Below, in pieces: positions 29,174 to 38,453 of a stretch of 64,000 nt of DNA (positions are counted from its first letter, which is position 1; each line of letters opens with the position of its first letter). A program made the position numbers and the translations under genes. A model generated the notes under the pieces. It searched no databases. It had not been told where the DNA came from and saw nothing but the letters and a program-made list of their open reading frames with translations. The stretch is from Deinococcus detaillensis (lineage in GTDB: Bacteria > Deinococcota > Deinococci > Deinococcales > Deinococcaceae), in the NCBI RefSeq assembly GCF_007280555.1, contig NZ_VKDB01000010.1:41869-105868 (forward strand), given 5' to 3'.

Positions 29174-29518
29174 TCAGTGTCCTGCGTTCGGATGCGGGCA
29201 AAGGTCGTGGACGCGGCCAACGCTTAAATCGAGTGCGCCACTCGGCAGAATGTGGACGGTCATTCCCTGACCTCTATACCGTCCCTGCGTTCCTAACACG
29301 TCATTCAGCGCGTAGCGGCGGCCCCGGTAGCGCCGGATCATCAGAGACTGTGTGTTGGACGGGATGAGTTGCAAGGTCTGTCCACTTCGGCAGGAGAGTG
29401 TTTCGAACGGCAAGTTCATGGAACCCGGCGCGAGAACAGCTCCACCGTCGGCCAGCACGGAAGAAAGGCCCGATGCCAGACACAAGACCAGCCCTCTTTT
29501 AATCGTTTCCAGTTTCAC
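29174..29518 (-). CDS. Small exported MliC-like protein between mutS and mutL
   Basis: A 114-residue protein with a hydrophobic N-terminal signal (KRGLVLCLASGLSSVLA). The mature part reads LSCRSGQTLQLI, RRYRGRRYALNDV, GRYRGQGMTVHILPSGALDLSVG and a late DLC. Two cysteines about 65 residues apart, YxL strands, a GxRY-like motif and a final C are the pattern of MliC/C-type lysozyme inhibitors. This family call is inferred from pattern only. The GTG start overlaps the mutS stop as GTGA and mutL begins three bases after the stop, so all three are co-translated. Confidence 0.75.
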   Translation of the reverse strand: MKLETIKRGLVLCLASGLSSVLADGGAVLAPGSMNLPFETLSCRSGQTLQLIPSNTQSLMIRRYRGRRYALNDVLGTQGRYRGQGMTVHILPSGALDLSVGRVHDLCPHPNAGH

Positions 29519-32088
29519 AGCTCCCCCTGCCACTTGTGCAGCGTCGCCAAAGCCTCCAGCGGCGTCAGCCGCGTCAAATCTAGCGCGGCCAACTCGGTGT
29601 GCAGCGCGTTGCCCTTGGCTTCGTCACGGGCGTTGAGGCCGCTGAGGAGTGCGGCGGCGCGGGTGGTCACGCGGGCGGGCAGTCCTGCGAGGCGGGCCAC
29701 TTCGACGCCGTAGCTTTGGCTTGCCGCCCCAGCAATCACCTGATGGTAAAACGTCAGTGCACCAGCATCTTCCTCTGCGGCGACGTGGAGGTTGATCAAA
29801 CCGGGCAGCTGGCCTTCAAGACGGGTTAGCTCAAAATAATGGGTGGCAAACAGCGTATACGCGCCCGTATCGTGCAGGTGTTCCAGCGCTGCCTGCGCAA
29901 TGGCGAGGCCATCTAAGGTGGAAGTGCCGCGCCCGATTTCGTCCAGAATAATCAGCGATTTGGGCGTGGCGTGGTGCAAGATGCCCGCCAGTTCGTGCAT
30001 CTCCACCATGAAGGTGCTTCTTCCGCCTGCTAAGTCGTCCGACGCGCCGATGCGGGTGTGGATGCTGTCGAAGATCGGCAGGTGGGCCGCGTCGGCGGGC
30101 ACGAACGAGCCGATCTGGTGCAGCAGGGCGCAGATGGCCACAGTGCGGAGGTAGGTGCTTTTGCCGGCCATATTCGGCCCAGTCAGCAGCAGGGTGCGGC
30201 GGCTGGGCGAGAGTTCGGCGTCGTTGGGTACGAAGGTGCCGCTACTGACCAGCTCCACCACCGGATGACGGGCCTGGCGCAGGGTCACGGTCTGGTCGGC
30301 GTCCTCCAAAGTTTGCGGGCGCGTCCAGGCGCGGGTCGCGGCGATTTCGGAAAGGGCGCACAGCACGTCGAGTTCGCTCAAGGCTCCGGCGGCTTCGCTG
30401 AGCGCCTCAGCATGAATACTCAAGCCTGCCCGGAGTTCGGTGAACACTTCCACTTCCAGCCGCTCGGCGGCCTGCTCTAAGCGGGCAATTTCACGCTCAC
30501 GCTCGCGCAAATCGGGCCGGGTAAAACGGGCGCGGTCTTTGAGGGTGGCGATCTGGCGGTAATCGGCGGGCACCTTGCTTAAATGCGCCGCCGTGACTTC
30601 CAGAAAGTAGCCGAACACGTTGTTGTAACCGACCTTGAGGCTGCCGATGCCGGTGCGCTCGCGCTCACTGCGTTCCAGCTCGGCCAGCCAAGCGCGGTGG
30701 CCCAGCGCTTCGGTTCGCAGGCCGTCCAGCCCAGCGTGAAAGCCCTCGCGGATCAGGCCCCCGTCGGAAGCCCGGATAGGCGGCTCGTCTACTAGGGCAG
30801 AGCGGATCAGGCGCACCACATCGGGCAACGCGCCCAGCCTTGCCCGCACGCCCGGCAGCAGCCCTGCGCCACTCACCGAACTCAGCAAGTCAGTGGCGTC
30901 AGGAAGGAGTTCTAAGGTGCGGGCCAGTGAAGCCACTTCGCGGGGTGTGGCGCGGGCCGAAGCGACGCGGGCGGCGAGGCGCTCCAGATCGTGGGCACGG
31001 TAGAGCAGTGCCCGCACGCCGCCGCGCAAATCGCTGGCGCGGGTCAGGGCTTCCACCGCGTCCAAACGGGCCTCCAAGCTGAGACGGTCGAGCAGCGGTG
31101 AGCGCAGCCAAGCCCGCAACCTGCGCCGCCCACCTGCCGTGCGCGTTTCGCCCAGCGCGTCCATCAGGGTGCGGCCCTGCGGCGACTGGGCGGTAAAGAT
31201 TTCCAGCGCCCTAAGCGCCCACTCGCTCAGGCGCATCTGCGCTCCGGGTTCAAAGCGGCTCAGGCGGCGCACCATCTTGAGGTCTCCGCCTTGCACCCCG
31301 GTGTGGATGCTGCGGGCGTAATTCAGCACCGCGCCGCAGGCTCTGGTCAGGCCCGAATGCTGCTCCAAGACGCCGGGCACCTCGCCCAGCACTGCCACCA
31401 ACGCTCCTCGGCAAGCCTCGTCTTCAAAGTTGCCGTGCGAGAGCATCAGCGGGAATCTCGATTTGAAATCGCTCAGGAGCGCGGCGTTTTCGGAGAGTTC
31501 GGGAGCCAGCAGCACTTCTCTGGCCCGCCAGCGGCTGAGTTCATCGTAGAGGGCGGTGCGGCTGCCGAACGCGGCGCAGCGGAACTCCCCGGTCGATACG
31601 TCCAGCAGCGACAGCGCGTAGCCGTCGCCCGTCGCCACCGCCGCCAAATAATTTTCGTCGGCGGTCAGGTGCCGCTCCTCAGTGACGGTGCCGGGGGTCA
31701 GCAGTTGGGTGACTTTGCGCTCCACCAGGCCCGCGCCGGGAAGTTCCATCTGCTCGGCCACCGCCACGCAGACGCCTTTGCCCAGCAGGCGTTCCACGAA
31801 GCTGTCGAGCGTGCGGATCGGGATTCCGGCCATCGGGGTCGAGAAGTCCTTGCTGCTCTTGTGGGTCAGGGCGATGTTGAGCAGGCGGGAAGCGCGTTCG
31901 GCGTCCTCGCCAAAGGTCTCAAAAAAGTCGCCGCACTGAAACAGCAGCAGCGCTCCCGAATGCTGGGCTTCGATTTCGTCGCGCAGCGCCACGTACTGCT
32001 CCAGCATCGGCGGCAGCTTACCGGAGCCGCTTCCCCTGAGTTTGCCGCGCTGCGGATCAAGCGTGAGCGCCAAAATGGTTCCCGTCAT
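29515..32088 (-). CDS. mutS: DNA mismatch recognition protein MutS
   Basis: An 857-residue MutS1 protein. The mismatch-binding motif F-x-E is at GDFFETFGEDA in the first domain. The clamp/lever core follows. The ATPase has Walker A TGPNMAGKSTYLRTVA, ILDEIGRGTSTLDGLAIA and ATHYFELT. The C-terminal tail is short. It finds mismatches and small loops and activates MutL, encoded downstream. A minus-strand TAGACT box ends nine bases before the ATG. Confidence 0.96.
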   Translation of the reverse strand: MTGTILALTLDPQRGKLRGSGSGKLPPMLEQYVALRDEIEAQHSGALLLFQCGDFFETFGEDAERASRLLNIALTHKSSKDFSTPMAGIPIRTLDSFVERLLGKGVCVAVAEQMELPGAGLVERKVTQLLTPGTVTEERHLTADENYLAAVATGDGYALSLLDVSTGEFRCAAFGSRTALYDELSRWRAREVLLAPELSENAALLSDFKSRFPLMLSHGNFEDEACRGALVAVLGEVPGVLEQHSGLTRACGAVLNYARSIHTGVQGGDLKMVRRLSRFEPGAQMRLSEWALRALEIFTAQSPQGRTLMDALGETRTAGGRRRLRAWLRSPLLDRLSLEARLDAVEALTRASDLRGGVRALLYRAHDLERLAARVASARATPREVASLARTLELLPDATDLLSSVSGAGLLPGVRARLGALPDVVRLIRSALVDEPPIRASDGGLIREGFHAGLDGLRTEALGHRAWLAELERSERERTGIGSLKVGYNNVFGYFLEVTAAHLSKVPADYRQIATLKDRARFTRPDLREREREIARLEQAAERLEVEVFTELRAGLSIHAEALSEAAGALSELDVLCALSEIAATRAWTRPQTLEDADQTVTLRQARHPVVELVSSGTFVPNDAELSPSRRTLLLTGPNMAGKSTYLRTVAICALLHQIGSFVPADAAHLPIFDSIHTRIGASDDLAGGRSTFMVEMHELAGILHHATPKSLIILDEIGRGTSTLDGLAIAQAALEHLHDTGAYTLFATHYFELTRLEGQLPGLINLHVAAEEDAGALTFYHQVIAGAASQSYGVEVARLAGLPARVTTRAAALLSGLNARDEAKGNALHTELAALDLTRLTPLEALATLHKWQGEL

Positions 32089-32168
32089 CTGCTCGGCAGT
32101 CTAGCGTTTCTGTTGTGAGCGTAGCGGGGAGCAAGCTCACGGTTTGAACACTCAGCGCTTGACTGGGT

Positions 32169-33701
32169 TCAGCTCGCCCGAACCGCTCGGCTGCGGCGCT
32201 TGGCTTCATACATGCGGCTGTCCGCCAGCTCGAGGAGCGCCGCCGCGTCTTGCGGCTCAGCGCCTTTGGGGTGATAGGCCACGCCCGCGCTTGCTCCCGC
32301 CCTAGGAAATCCAGCGGTTCGCAGGCGCTGCACTGCCCGCTGCACCCGTCCCAAAGCTTCTTCCTCGGCCAGCGGCGTGAGATTGGGCCACAGCACCGCG
32401 AATTCGTCACCGCCGAAACGGTAGACCTTGCCCTGCGGCGTAAATTGAGCTTGCATCTCGCTGGCAAACTTCACCAAGAGCGCGTCACCGCGTGCGTGGC
32501 CTTCGTGATCGTTGACCAGCTTGAGGCCGTCTAGATCGGCCACCAAGACGCCGTAAGGCTCGGTCAGTTCGTCCAAAACGGCCATCGCTTGATCGAAGGC
32601 GCGGCGGTTGCCGAGGCTGGTCAAGCTGTCTTTGCCTGCCGCTTCTTCAACTTGTTTGAGGTGAGCGTGCCGTTCCAGGAGAGCCCGAATGCTGCGGGCC
32701 GCCGCTTCGCACAGCGCCCGGTCACTGCTGCGCCAAGGCCGGGGCTGTAGCCTGAGCGTGACCAAAACGTACTGTCCATCTTGGTAGCTGCCCAGCGGCA
32801 ACACCGCCATTGCCCGCACGCCGCGCTCGATAAAGTCGGGCACTGCGTGCGGATGAGCGGGGTAATCGTCTATAAAAGCCGATTTTTGCTTCTGGGCCGC
32901 CGTGCCGCTCACGCCCTGACGGTAAGCGCTGAGGCTTTGATCCACGGCCAGTTTGAGTTTTGCGGCTTCGCTGCTGTACTGCCAGCCTGCAACCAACTCG
33001 AGCCCCGCGCCGCTGCGCAGCACCAGCCCCGCCCAATCGACTTCCACCGCTTGGCTGAGCAGCTCGGCGCTCAGTTGAGCGGCTTTGGTTGGTTCCAGAT
33101 CGGTGTCAAAGAGATCGGTGATGGCCGCCAGCGTTTGGGCGTGGGCTGCCGTGCGGCGCAGCTCATCGACTTGCGCGGCGCTGGCGGCCACTTGGCGGCT
33201 GAGTTCCAGTTGGCTGACCCGCAGTTCCAGCGCTTCCATCACCACCGCGCCGAAGACTTTGAGCATCAGCAGTTCCCGCTCACCGAAAGGATGCGCTTGG
33301 GTGTCGATAACGCACAGCGACCCGATGGCGTGTCCATCTGGGGTCATCAGCGGCACTCCCGCGTAAAAGGAGATGTGCGGCTCACCTACCACCAGCGGAT
33401 TGCCTTCAAAACGCGGATCGCTGGCGGCGTCTTCGACGATCATCACGTCGTCACTCAAAATCGTCCAACTGCAAAACGACACTTCACGCAGCATAGTGCC
33501 GCTGTCCATGCCAACACACGATTTTCCCCACTGGCGAAACTGATCTACAAAATTAATCAGCACGATGGGCACTTTCAAGACTTCGGCCACCAAGGCCGTG
33601 AGCCGGTCAAAGCTCTCTTCGGGGGCGGAATCAAGAACGCTATAGCGGGCCAAAGCCATCAACCGCGCGTATTCAGATTCGGGGAGGGGAGCCGCTTGCA
33701 T
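32169..33701 (-). CDS. GAF-GAF-GGDEF diguanylate cyclase
   Basis: A 510-residue soluble protein. The first GAF domain (residues 15-165, with VPIVLINFVDQFRQWGKSCVG and CSWTILSDDVMIVEDAASDPRF) is the type common in Deinococcus sensors. A second, more diverged GAF (190-345) follows. The GGDEF domain (365-505) has DSLTSLGNRRAFD, VADLDGLKLVNDHEGHARGDALL and RFGGDEFAVLWP, so the active site is intact and it should make cyclic di-GMP. No RxxD inhibitory site is evident five residues upstream. No EAL domain is nearby. Confidence 0.9.
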   Translation of the reverse strand: MQAAPLPESEYARLMALARYSVLDSAPEESFDRLTALVAEVLKVPIVLINFVDQFRQWGKSCVGMDSGTMLREVSFCSWTILSDDVMIVEDAASDPRFEGNPLVVGEPHISFYAGVPLMTPDGHAIGSLCVIDTQAHPFGERELLMLKVFGAVVMEALELRVSQLELSRQVAASAAQVDELRRTAAHAQTLAAITDLFDTDLEPTKAAQLSAELLSQAVEVDWAGLVLRSGAGLELVAGWQYSSEAAKLKLAVDQSLSAYRQGVSGTAAQKQKSAFIDDYPAHPHAVPDFIERGVRAMAVLPLGSYQDGQYVLVTLRLQPRPWRSSDRALCEAAARSIRALLERHAHLKQVEEAAGKDSLTSLGNRRAFDQAMAVLDELTEPYGVLVADLDGLKLVNDHEGHARGDALLVKFASEMQAQFTPQGKVYRFGGDEFAVLWPNLTPLAEEEALGRVQRAVQRLRTAGFPRAGASAGVAYHPKGAEPQDAAALLELADSRMYEAKRRSRAVRAS

Positions 33702-33916
33702 TGCTCAATTCTGCTCTTTATCCACTCTCTTTGCTCTGACAGAACATACACTCAAGGTAAACTTCTTCTCAAACAAGCACTCATTTTGTGTCAATTGGAA
33801 TTGATGTCAACCTCTTGGGATTATTTGGTAGAGATGAGTAAAGAATGGGTCTTTATGTGGGCACGTCGGCAAAGCTCTTTCATCTCATATTTAGGCTCAG
33901 CTTTCATCGTGTAGGC

Positions 33917-34417
33917 ATGAAAAAGATTCTGATTCTCAGTGTTTTAATTGCCACCGTAACTTCTGCACAGGCCGCTTCCATGCTTTCTCACACCGACACC
34001 AATTTTTTAAACAAAGCGGTTATGGGCAATATGTTTGAGATTCAGGCCTCACAATTGGCTCTGACCATGGCCAAAGCTCCTGCCGATCAGACCTTCGCCA
34101 AGCAAATGATCAGTGACCACACCAAACTCGGCAGCGACGTTCAAGCGGCAGTCGCCAAAGTTGACGCCAGCATGATGTTGCCGAGCAGCGTATCCAAAGC
34201 CCAGCAGAGAATGCTGAACAAGTTGAAGAAATCGGGCAAGAATTTTGACAAGCTCTACAAAGCCGATATGCTCAGCAGCCACGCCAAGACCATCACTCTG
34301 TTTGCAAACTACACCGCGTCACGCCACGCCAATCCCACCATTAAAGCGGCCGCGATGAACGCTTTGCCGACCATCAAAACGCACCATGATGAAGCCAAGA
34401 CACTGCCCAAAATGTAA
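33917..34417 (+). CDS. Exported DUF4142-family protein
   Basis: A 166-residue protein with a clear signal peptide (MKKILILSVLIATVTSAQAA). The mature four-helix bundle has DTNFLNKAVMGNMFEIQASQLAL and KQMISDHTKLGSDVQAA, the DUF4142 (ferritin-like) pattern. Function is unknown, and envelope stress roles have been suggested for relatives. A strong terminator follows. Confidence 0.88.
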   Translation: MKKILILSVLIATVTSAQAASMLSHTDTNFLNKAVMGNMFEIQASQLALTMAKAPADQTFAKQMISDHTKLGSDVQAAVAKVDASMMLPSSVSKAQQRMLNKLKKSGKNFDKLYKADMLSSHAKTITLFANYTASRHANPTIKAAAMNALPTIKTHHDEAKTLPKM

Positions 34418-34436
34418 TTGAAAGGCAAGAGTGCAA

Positions 34437-34480
34437 CCAAAAAAGCAGCGTCCTGACATTGGAGGACGCTGCTTTTTTGG
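34437..34480. terminator. Strong bidirectional terminator
   Basis: Two 18-base arms (34437-34454 and 34463-34480) are perfect reverse complements with an 8-nt loop. They include A6 on the left and T6 on the right, so it works for both convergent genes. Confidence 0.92.
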
Positions 34481-34500
34481 AGCTTATGAATGAGCAGAAC

Positions 34501-34998
34501 TCAATTGACGCTTACGTAAGCCTTCAAAAACTCGTCGATAATGCTTTTGCCCTGCGAGGTCAGAAAGTCGGACAGGCCGTCATTGTTTTGCAGCACGCCG
34601 TAATAAGCGCTGCTCCAAACGCTGACCGGCTGCTTATACGTGTCAGTGGCTTTAGGGGAAAAATAAGACGTGCTGTCGTACACGTTGATTGAGCCGTACC
34701 AAGCGCGGGGCGTGCCGGTGGTTGCGCCAAAATCGAGCGCCACCGCGTAATCGGAGCAAGTTTTAGCGCCGAGTTCGTCAATCTTGATTTTCTTGGCCGC
34801 AGTCTGAGCCACGAAATAATCGTAGAGGCCTTGAGCGACTTTACCGGAAGTGGCTTCCATGCCGCCGATGCCCGCCGTGAAAGAGTCGTCGTCGACGCAC
34901 AGTTTAATGCCGGACAAGTTGTCGTTGTCGTCGACGGCCAAAGCGGAAGAGCCCAAACCGAGCACAAGAGCAGTCAGAAGCAGAGTTGTTTTTTTCAT
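34501..34998 (-). CDS. Exported protein of unknown function
   Basis: A 165-residue protein with a signal peptide (MKKTTLLLTALVLGLGSSALA). The mature part is acidic (VDDNDNLSGIKLCVDDDSF) and contains two cysteines, a DELGAKTCSDYAVALDFGATTG strand region and an aromatic, Ser-rich stretch (YGSINVYDSTSYF). I do not recognise the family. It lies downstream of sodA, separated from it by a terminator, and so is probably independent. Confidence 0.75.
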   Translation of the reverse strand: MKKTTLLLTALVLGLGSSALAVDDNDNLSGIKLCVDDDSFTAGIGGMEATSGKVAQGLYDYFVAQTAAKKIKIDELGAKTCSDYAVALDFGATTGTPRAWYGSINVYDSTSYFSPKATDTYKQPVSVWSSAYYGVLQNNDGLSDFLTSQGKSIIDEFLKAYVSVN

Positions 34999-35104
34999 GT
35001 TGACCTCGGCTCTCATTGCACGCTTTTTGGTGGCAAGGCGGTGTGAACCAAGAGTCAATGTCTTCGCCCCCACTGGCGGGAGACAGCAGCGGCGGGCGAC
35101 CACA

Positions 35105-35130
35105 AAAAACGCGCCCGAAGACGCGCTTTT
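35105..35130 (-). terminator. Terminator of sodA with UUCG loop
   Basis: On the minus strand an 11-bp stem with two G-U pairs closes on a TTCG tetraloop and runs into T6. It is placed 20 bases after the sodA stop. Confidence 0.8.
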
Positions 35131-35147
35131 CAAAAGGGAATTGAGAT

Positions 35148-35771
35148 TTACGACTTGACTTCCGCAAAGCGGCGCGAGACTTCGTCCCAGTTCACGACGC
35201 TCCAGAAGGCTTTGAGGTAATCGGGGCGCTTGTTTTGGTAGTTCAGGTAGTAAGCGTGCTCCCAGACGTCTACGCCCAAGATAGGTGTGCCGGAAACGCC
35301 TGCCACCGCCTCGCCCATCAAAGGGCTGTCTTGGTTGGCAGTGCTGACGACGGCCAATTTGCCGCCCTGCACGACCAGCCAGGCCCAGCCGGAGCCGAAG
35401 CGGGTCTTGGCAGCGTCTTCAAGTTTTTCCTTGAAGGCGTCCATCGAGCCGAAAGCGTCGTTGATGGCCTGGGCGAGTTCGCGGCTGGGCTGCGTGCCTG
35501 ACTTGCCCAAGACCGTCCAGAAGAGGCTGTGGTTGGCGTGGCCGCCCGCGTTGTTGCGCAGGGCAGTCTTTTTGTCGGCGGGCACCTGATCGAGCTTGGT
35601 GATCAGTTCTTCCACAGGCAAGTTAGCCATCTCGCTGCCTTCGAGGGCTTTGTTGGCGTTGTCCACGTAGGCTTGGTGGTGCTTATCGTGGTGAATCTCC
35701 ATGGTGCGGGTGTCAATGTAGGGTTCCAGCGCGTCGTAAGCGTAAGGCAGGGGGGGAAGGGTATAGGTCAT
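35148..35771 (-). CDS. sodA: Superoxide dismutase (Mn/Fe type)
   Basis: A 207-residue enzyme that converts superoxide to hydrogen peroxide and oxygen. Metal ligands are in [20 protein letters not shown] and the D-V-W-E-H-A-Y motif ([19 protein letters not shown]). [14 protein letters not shown] with Gly-Gly and a nearby GSGWAWLV favour manganese. AAAGGAG lies eight bases before the ATG. A GC-rich hairpin (35800-35822) lies in the leader. It is part of the oxidative defence expected in Deinococcus. Confidence 0.96.
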   Translation of the reverse strand: MTYTLPPLPYAYDALEPYIDTRTMEIHHDKHHQAYVDNANKALEGSEMANLPVEELITKLDQVPADKKTALRNNAGGHANHSLFWTVLGKSGTQPSRELAQAINDAFGSMDAFKEKLEDAAKTRFGSGWAWLVVQGGKLAVVSTANQDSPLMGEAVAGVSGTPILGVDVWEHAYYLNYQNKRPDYLKAFWSVVNWDEVSRRFAEVKS

Positions 35772-36060
35772 GGGGGGTGCTCCTTTTTGAGTTGGGCCAG
35801 CCGGGCGAGGAAGCCCGGCCGCCTCATGGCGTGGTCTTCATCTTAACGCCGCGCCTTGGGGGTTGGGCCTTCAGGGCTTCTTTAGACGCGCCTTGCCAAA
35901 TTGCCACTCGGCTGAGTTGGCTTTATATTTGGCGCTACGGCTGTGGTTTATCTGAGGTTTGCCTGAAGATTGCGGCCCGCGTGGAGTGGGCAAGCGCTGA
36001 GAATGAACGTTGCTCGGTGGGTTCGCAGCAAGTTATGGGCTGAGCGCCATCACTCCAGCG
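35772..36060. other. Intergenic region with sodA leader
   Basis: About 290 bases without a gene. The left part holds the sodA ribosome-binding site, a GCCGGGC/GCCCGGC hairpin and a minus-strand TAAGAT that could be its -10. I see nothing convincing in the remainder up to the rluD stop. Confidence 0.45.
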
Positions 36061-37014
36061 TCAGTTTGCCAGTGCGCTCGGCAAAGCGCCGCCCAGCGCC
36101 ACCCAAGCGCTCAGCAAGTCTTCCGGCGGCGGCGCGGTGAGGTGCAGCTCTTCGCCGGTGGTGGGATGTGGAATGGTCAGTTGCCAAGCGTGGAGGGCCT
36201 GCCGTCCGATCACTTCGCTGGCGCGGCCATACACCTTGTCGCCCACAATCGGGCTGCCGAGGTGAGCTAGATGGACGCGCAATTGGTGGGTGCGTCCGGT
36301 ACGCGGCTCACAGCGCACCAGGGCCAGCGTGCGGCCGTGTCCGTCTGGGTGCTGGGCGAGCGGCACGAAACGGGTCTGGGCGTCGCGCGAGTTGCTGCCG
36401 CCCACCGTCATGTGCTGGCGCTCGATCAGGTGGCGTCCAATTGGAGCGTCCACTTCGGCGACCCGCTCGGCTTTCCACTGGCCCGCCACAATCGCCAAAT
36501 ACACCTTCTGGGTTTCGCGGGCCTTGAAGCTCTCCGAGAGCGCGGCGTGGGCCGCCACCGTCTTGGCCACCACGATCACGCCGCTGGTGTCTTTGTCGAG
36601 GCGGTGGACGATGCCGGGGCGGTAGCCGCCTTCGGTATCAAAGTCGTCTTGCTCCGGCAACTTCATGCGGCCCAGGAGGGCATTGACCAAGGTGCCGGAC
36701 GTGACGCCGGGAGCCGGATGGGTGGTCATCCCGGCAGGCTTGTTGAGGGCGATCAGGGCGTCGTCTTCATAGAGCACTTCAAGAATCACGTCTTCCGGCA
36801 GGACGTGGGCGCTGCGCGGCGGCGGCAAGGTCAGCGACAGGGTTTCGCCGCCGCGCAGCTTGACGCTGGATTTGGCGGCGAGCTGGCCGTCCACCAGCAC
36901 TTGCCCTGAGGCGATGAGTTGAGCCACCTGCGAGCGGGACACGCCCGACAGCTCGGAAAGCGCCGCGTCGAGGCGTCCGGCGACGGCAGTAAAGGTAAGG
37001 GGGTCAGCAGACAT
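36061..37014 (-). CDS. rluD: RluD-type 23S rRNA pseudouridine synthase
   Basis: A 317-residue protein. The N-terminal S4 domain (LDAALSELSGVSRSQVAQLIASGQVLVDG) precedes the catalytic domain with HRLDKDTSGVIVVAKT, whose aspartate is catalytic, plus RTHQLRVHLAHLGSPIVGD. It is likely to modify helix 69 of 23S rRNA, although RluC/RluD specificity cannot be settled by sequence alone. A minus-strand TACACT box ends six bases before the ATG. Confidence 0.9.
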   Translation of the reverse strand: MSADPLTFTAVAGRLDAALSELSGVSRSQVAQLIASGQVLVDGQLAAKSSVKLRGGETLSLTLPPPRSAHVLPEDVILEVLYEDDALIALNKPAGMTTHPAPGVTSGTLVNALLGRMKLPEQDDFDTEGGYRPGIVHRLDKDTSGVIVVAKTVAAHAALSESFKARETQKVYLAIVAGQWKAERVAEVDAPIGRHLIERQHMTVGGSNSRDAQTRFVPLAQHPDGHGRTLALVRCEPRTGRTHQLRVHLAHLGSPIVGDKVYGRASEVIGRQALHAWQLTIPHPTTGEELHLTAPPPEDLLSAWVALGGALPSALAN

Positions 37015-37020
37015 CCCTCA

Positions 37021-37026
37021 AGTGTA
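37021..37026 (-). promoter_or_regulatory. -10 box TACACT, leaderless start of rluD
   Basis: The minus-strand TACACT ends six bases before the ATG at 37012-37014, with no Shine-Dalgarno sequence. Confidence 0.55.
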
Positions 37027-37056
37027 CAGGCCTGAAGTGTGGGGAGCAGAGAACGG

Positions 37057-37374
37057 CTATTCGTCCCAATCGTCCAAAATAATGTCGTCCAACGCGCCGC
37101 CTTGGGCTTTTCTGGCGCGTTTGTTCTCGGCGCGGCGCTCTTTTTTGCGTTTGGGCTTGGGCGGCAGGCCGATCACGTAACGGCCCTGTCCGCAGCGGGC
37201 TTCCACTTCGCCGAGCTTTTCAAACGGATCACTTTTGCCCGCGCCCGCCGCGTGGAAGTGCTGAGCGCCGCAAAACGGGCAGGCGGACACCACCCAGAAT
37301 CCCACCGAGGTGCCGGGCAACTCGCGGAAGGCTACGGCGACATCGGGAACGCGGGGCGCTTTAGGCTTGGCCAT
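37057..37374 (-). CDS. Small zinc-ribbon-like protein of unknown function
   Basis: A 105-residue protein. SACPFCGAQHFHAAG near residue 35 gives one C-x2-C, and a single C follows in EARCGQGRYVIG. The C-terminus is highly basic (KPKRKKERRAENKRARKAQ) and then acidic (DDIILDDWDE). Nucleic acid binding is plausible from the basic tail. The start is the internal ATG at 37372-37374. The family is not recognised. Confidence 0.65.
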   Translation of the reverse strand: MAKPKAPRVPDVAVAFRELPGTSVGFWVVSACPFCGAQHFHAAGAGKSDPFEKLGEVEARCGQGRYVIGLPPKPKRKKERRAENKRARKAQGGALDDIILDDWDE

Positions 37375-37463
37375 ACTGGCAAAAAGGTAACGCAGCCGCA
37401 CCAACAAGACTGTGAGACGTGCAGGCGGCGTGTTGGCCCTATTCCTCACCCGATTTGGGAGCG

Positions 37464-38327
37464 CTAGGCTTCCTCACCTTCCGGTTCCAGCAAATACGTC
37501 ACCACGCTGCGGGAGTGCAGGAATCCGGCGCGGGTGTACAAAGTGCGGGCTGGCCCTTCGTGGTCGTGGGCACGCACCTGCACCGCCCGCACTTCGGGGC
37601 GCTCAAAAGCCCGCTTCGCGGCGTGCATCAGCAGGGTTTTGCCGTGGCCCTGTCCGCGCTCGGCGGGATGAACGGCGAGGTAAGTCATGCGGGCGAGGTC
37701 GCCGTCGAGTTCGGTTTCGGCAAAGCCGAGCGCCTTGCCGCCGCGCCTGAGCACGCTGATCTGCACGTCGGGCGAGTGCAGGTGGGTCAGCAGTTGCGCC
37801 TCGCTCCAGTGCAGCCGCTCGCTCCAGGTGTCCTCGGCAGCGCGGTAAAGGGCGCGGTAGGTTTGGGTATCGGCGCTGTGATCCAGCGTCAGGCCATCTG
37901 TCAGCGCCGCCGCCGCGCCAAGCTGACCGCGTGACAGGCGGTAAAAATCGGTGGAATGCATCGGCAAAAAAGCCGCTGCTTCCAGCGCTCCGCGCACCGC
38001 CACGTTGTCGCGGGCGGCAAAGGCGTACACGCTTTGGTTGTCGCTGTGTTTGAGAGCCGCGCCGAGCAAGCGGGGCAAATTGCCCGGCGTTTCTGAAAGC
38101 GGGCCTTCGAGCAAGAGGCCGTCTTGAAACGGCGACAGCGCCGCGAACGCCGTGACGCTGCCGAGGTCGTCGGCGGTCACCAAACAGGTTTTGCCGCTGT
38201 TCTCAAGCGCCAAATCGTCGGGCGTGCGGGCGTCTGGAGCGAAGACTTCGCGCTCTGGAGCGCCGTCCATCCAAGAAAGTAAGCTCACCACATCTGGGCC
38301 GTCGCTGGACTGCAAGCTGCGAATCAT
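37464..38327 (-). CDS. GNAT-family N-acetyltransferase
   Basis: A 287-residue protein. The C-terminal GNAT domain carries MTYLAVHPAERGQGHGKTLLMHAAKRAF (acetyl-CoA loop R/Q-x-x-G-x-G) and ARTLYTRAGFLHSRSVVTYLLE. The N-terminal half looks like a second, degenerate acetyltransferase fold, as in many two-domain GNATs. GGAGG lies nine bases upstream of the ATG at 38325-38327. The substrate is unknown. Confidence 0.87.
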   Translation of the reverse strand: MIRSLQSSDGPDVVSLLSWMDGAPEREVFAPDARTPDDLALENSGKTCLVTADDLGSVTAFAALSPFQDGLLLEGPLSETPGNLPRLLGAALKHSDNQSVYAFAARDNVAVRGALEAAAFLPMHSTDFYRLSRGQLGAAAALTDGLTLDHSADTQTYRALYRAAEDTWSERLHWSEAQLLTHLHSPDVQISVLRRGGKALGFAETELDGDLARMTYLAVHPAERGQGHGKTLLMHAAKRAFERPEVRAVQVRAHDHEGPARTLYTRAGFLHSRSVVTYLLEPEGEEA

Positions 38328-38453
38328 TGACCTGACCTCCCTTGACAAGTGGAAAAGACAGAAACTCAAAACGGTGTTGGACGCTTTTTAGTGTAGACGT
38401 ACATCGGTGAAGGCGAACTGTAAATCCTCACGGCATTTTCCCGCGCGGGCGTG

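Noticed and set aside
32781..33914. Plus-strand frame across the GGDEF gene into the next gene
   Set aside because: It is antisense to a GAF-GGDEF protein with an intact GGDEF motif, and its end only runs through an AT-rich gap.
35777..36043. Plus-strand 88-codon frame in the gap beside rluD
   Set aside because: It begins within the sodA ribosome-binding region, has no start signal of its own, and shows no protein-like pattern.
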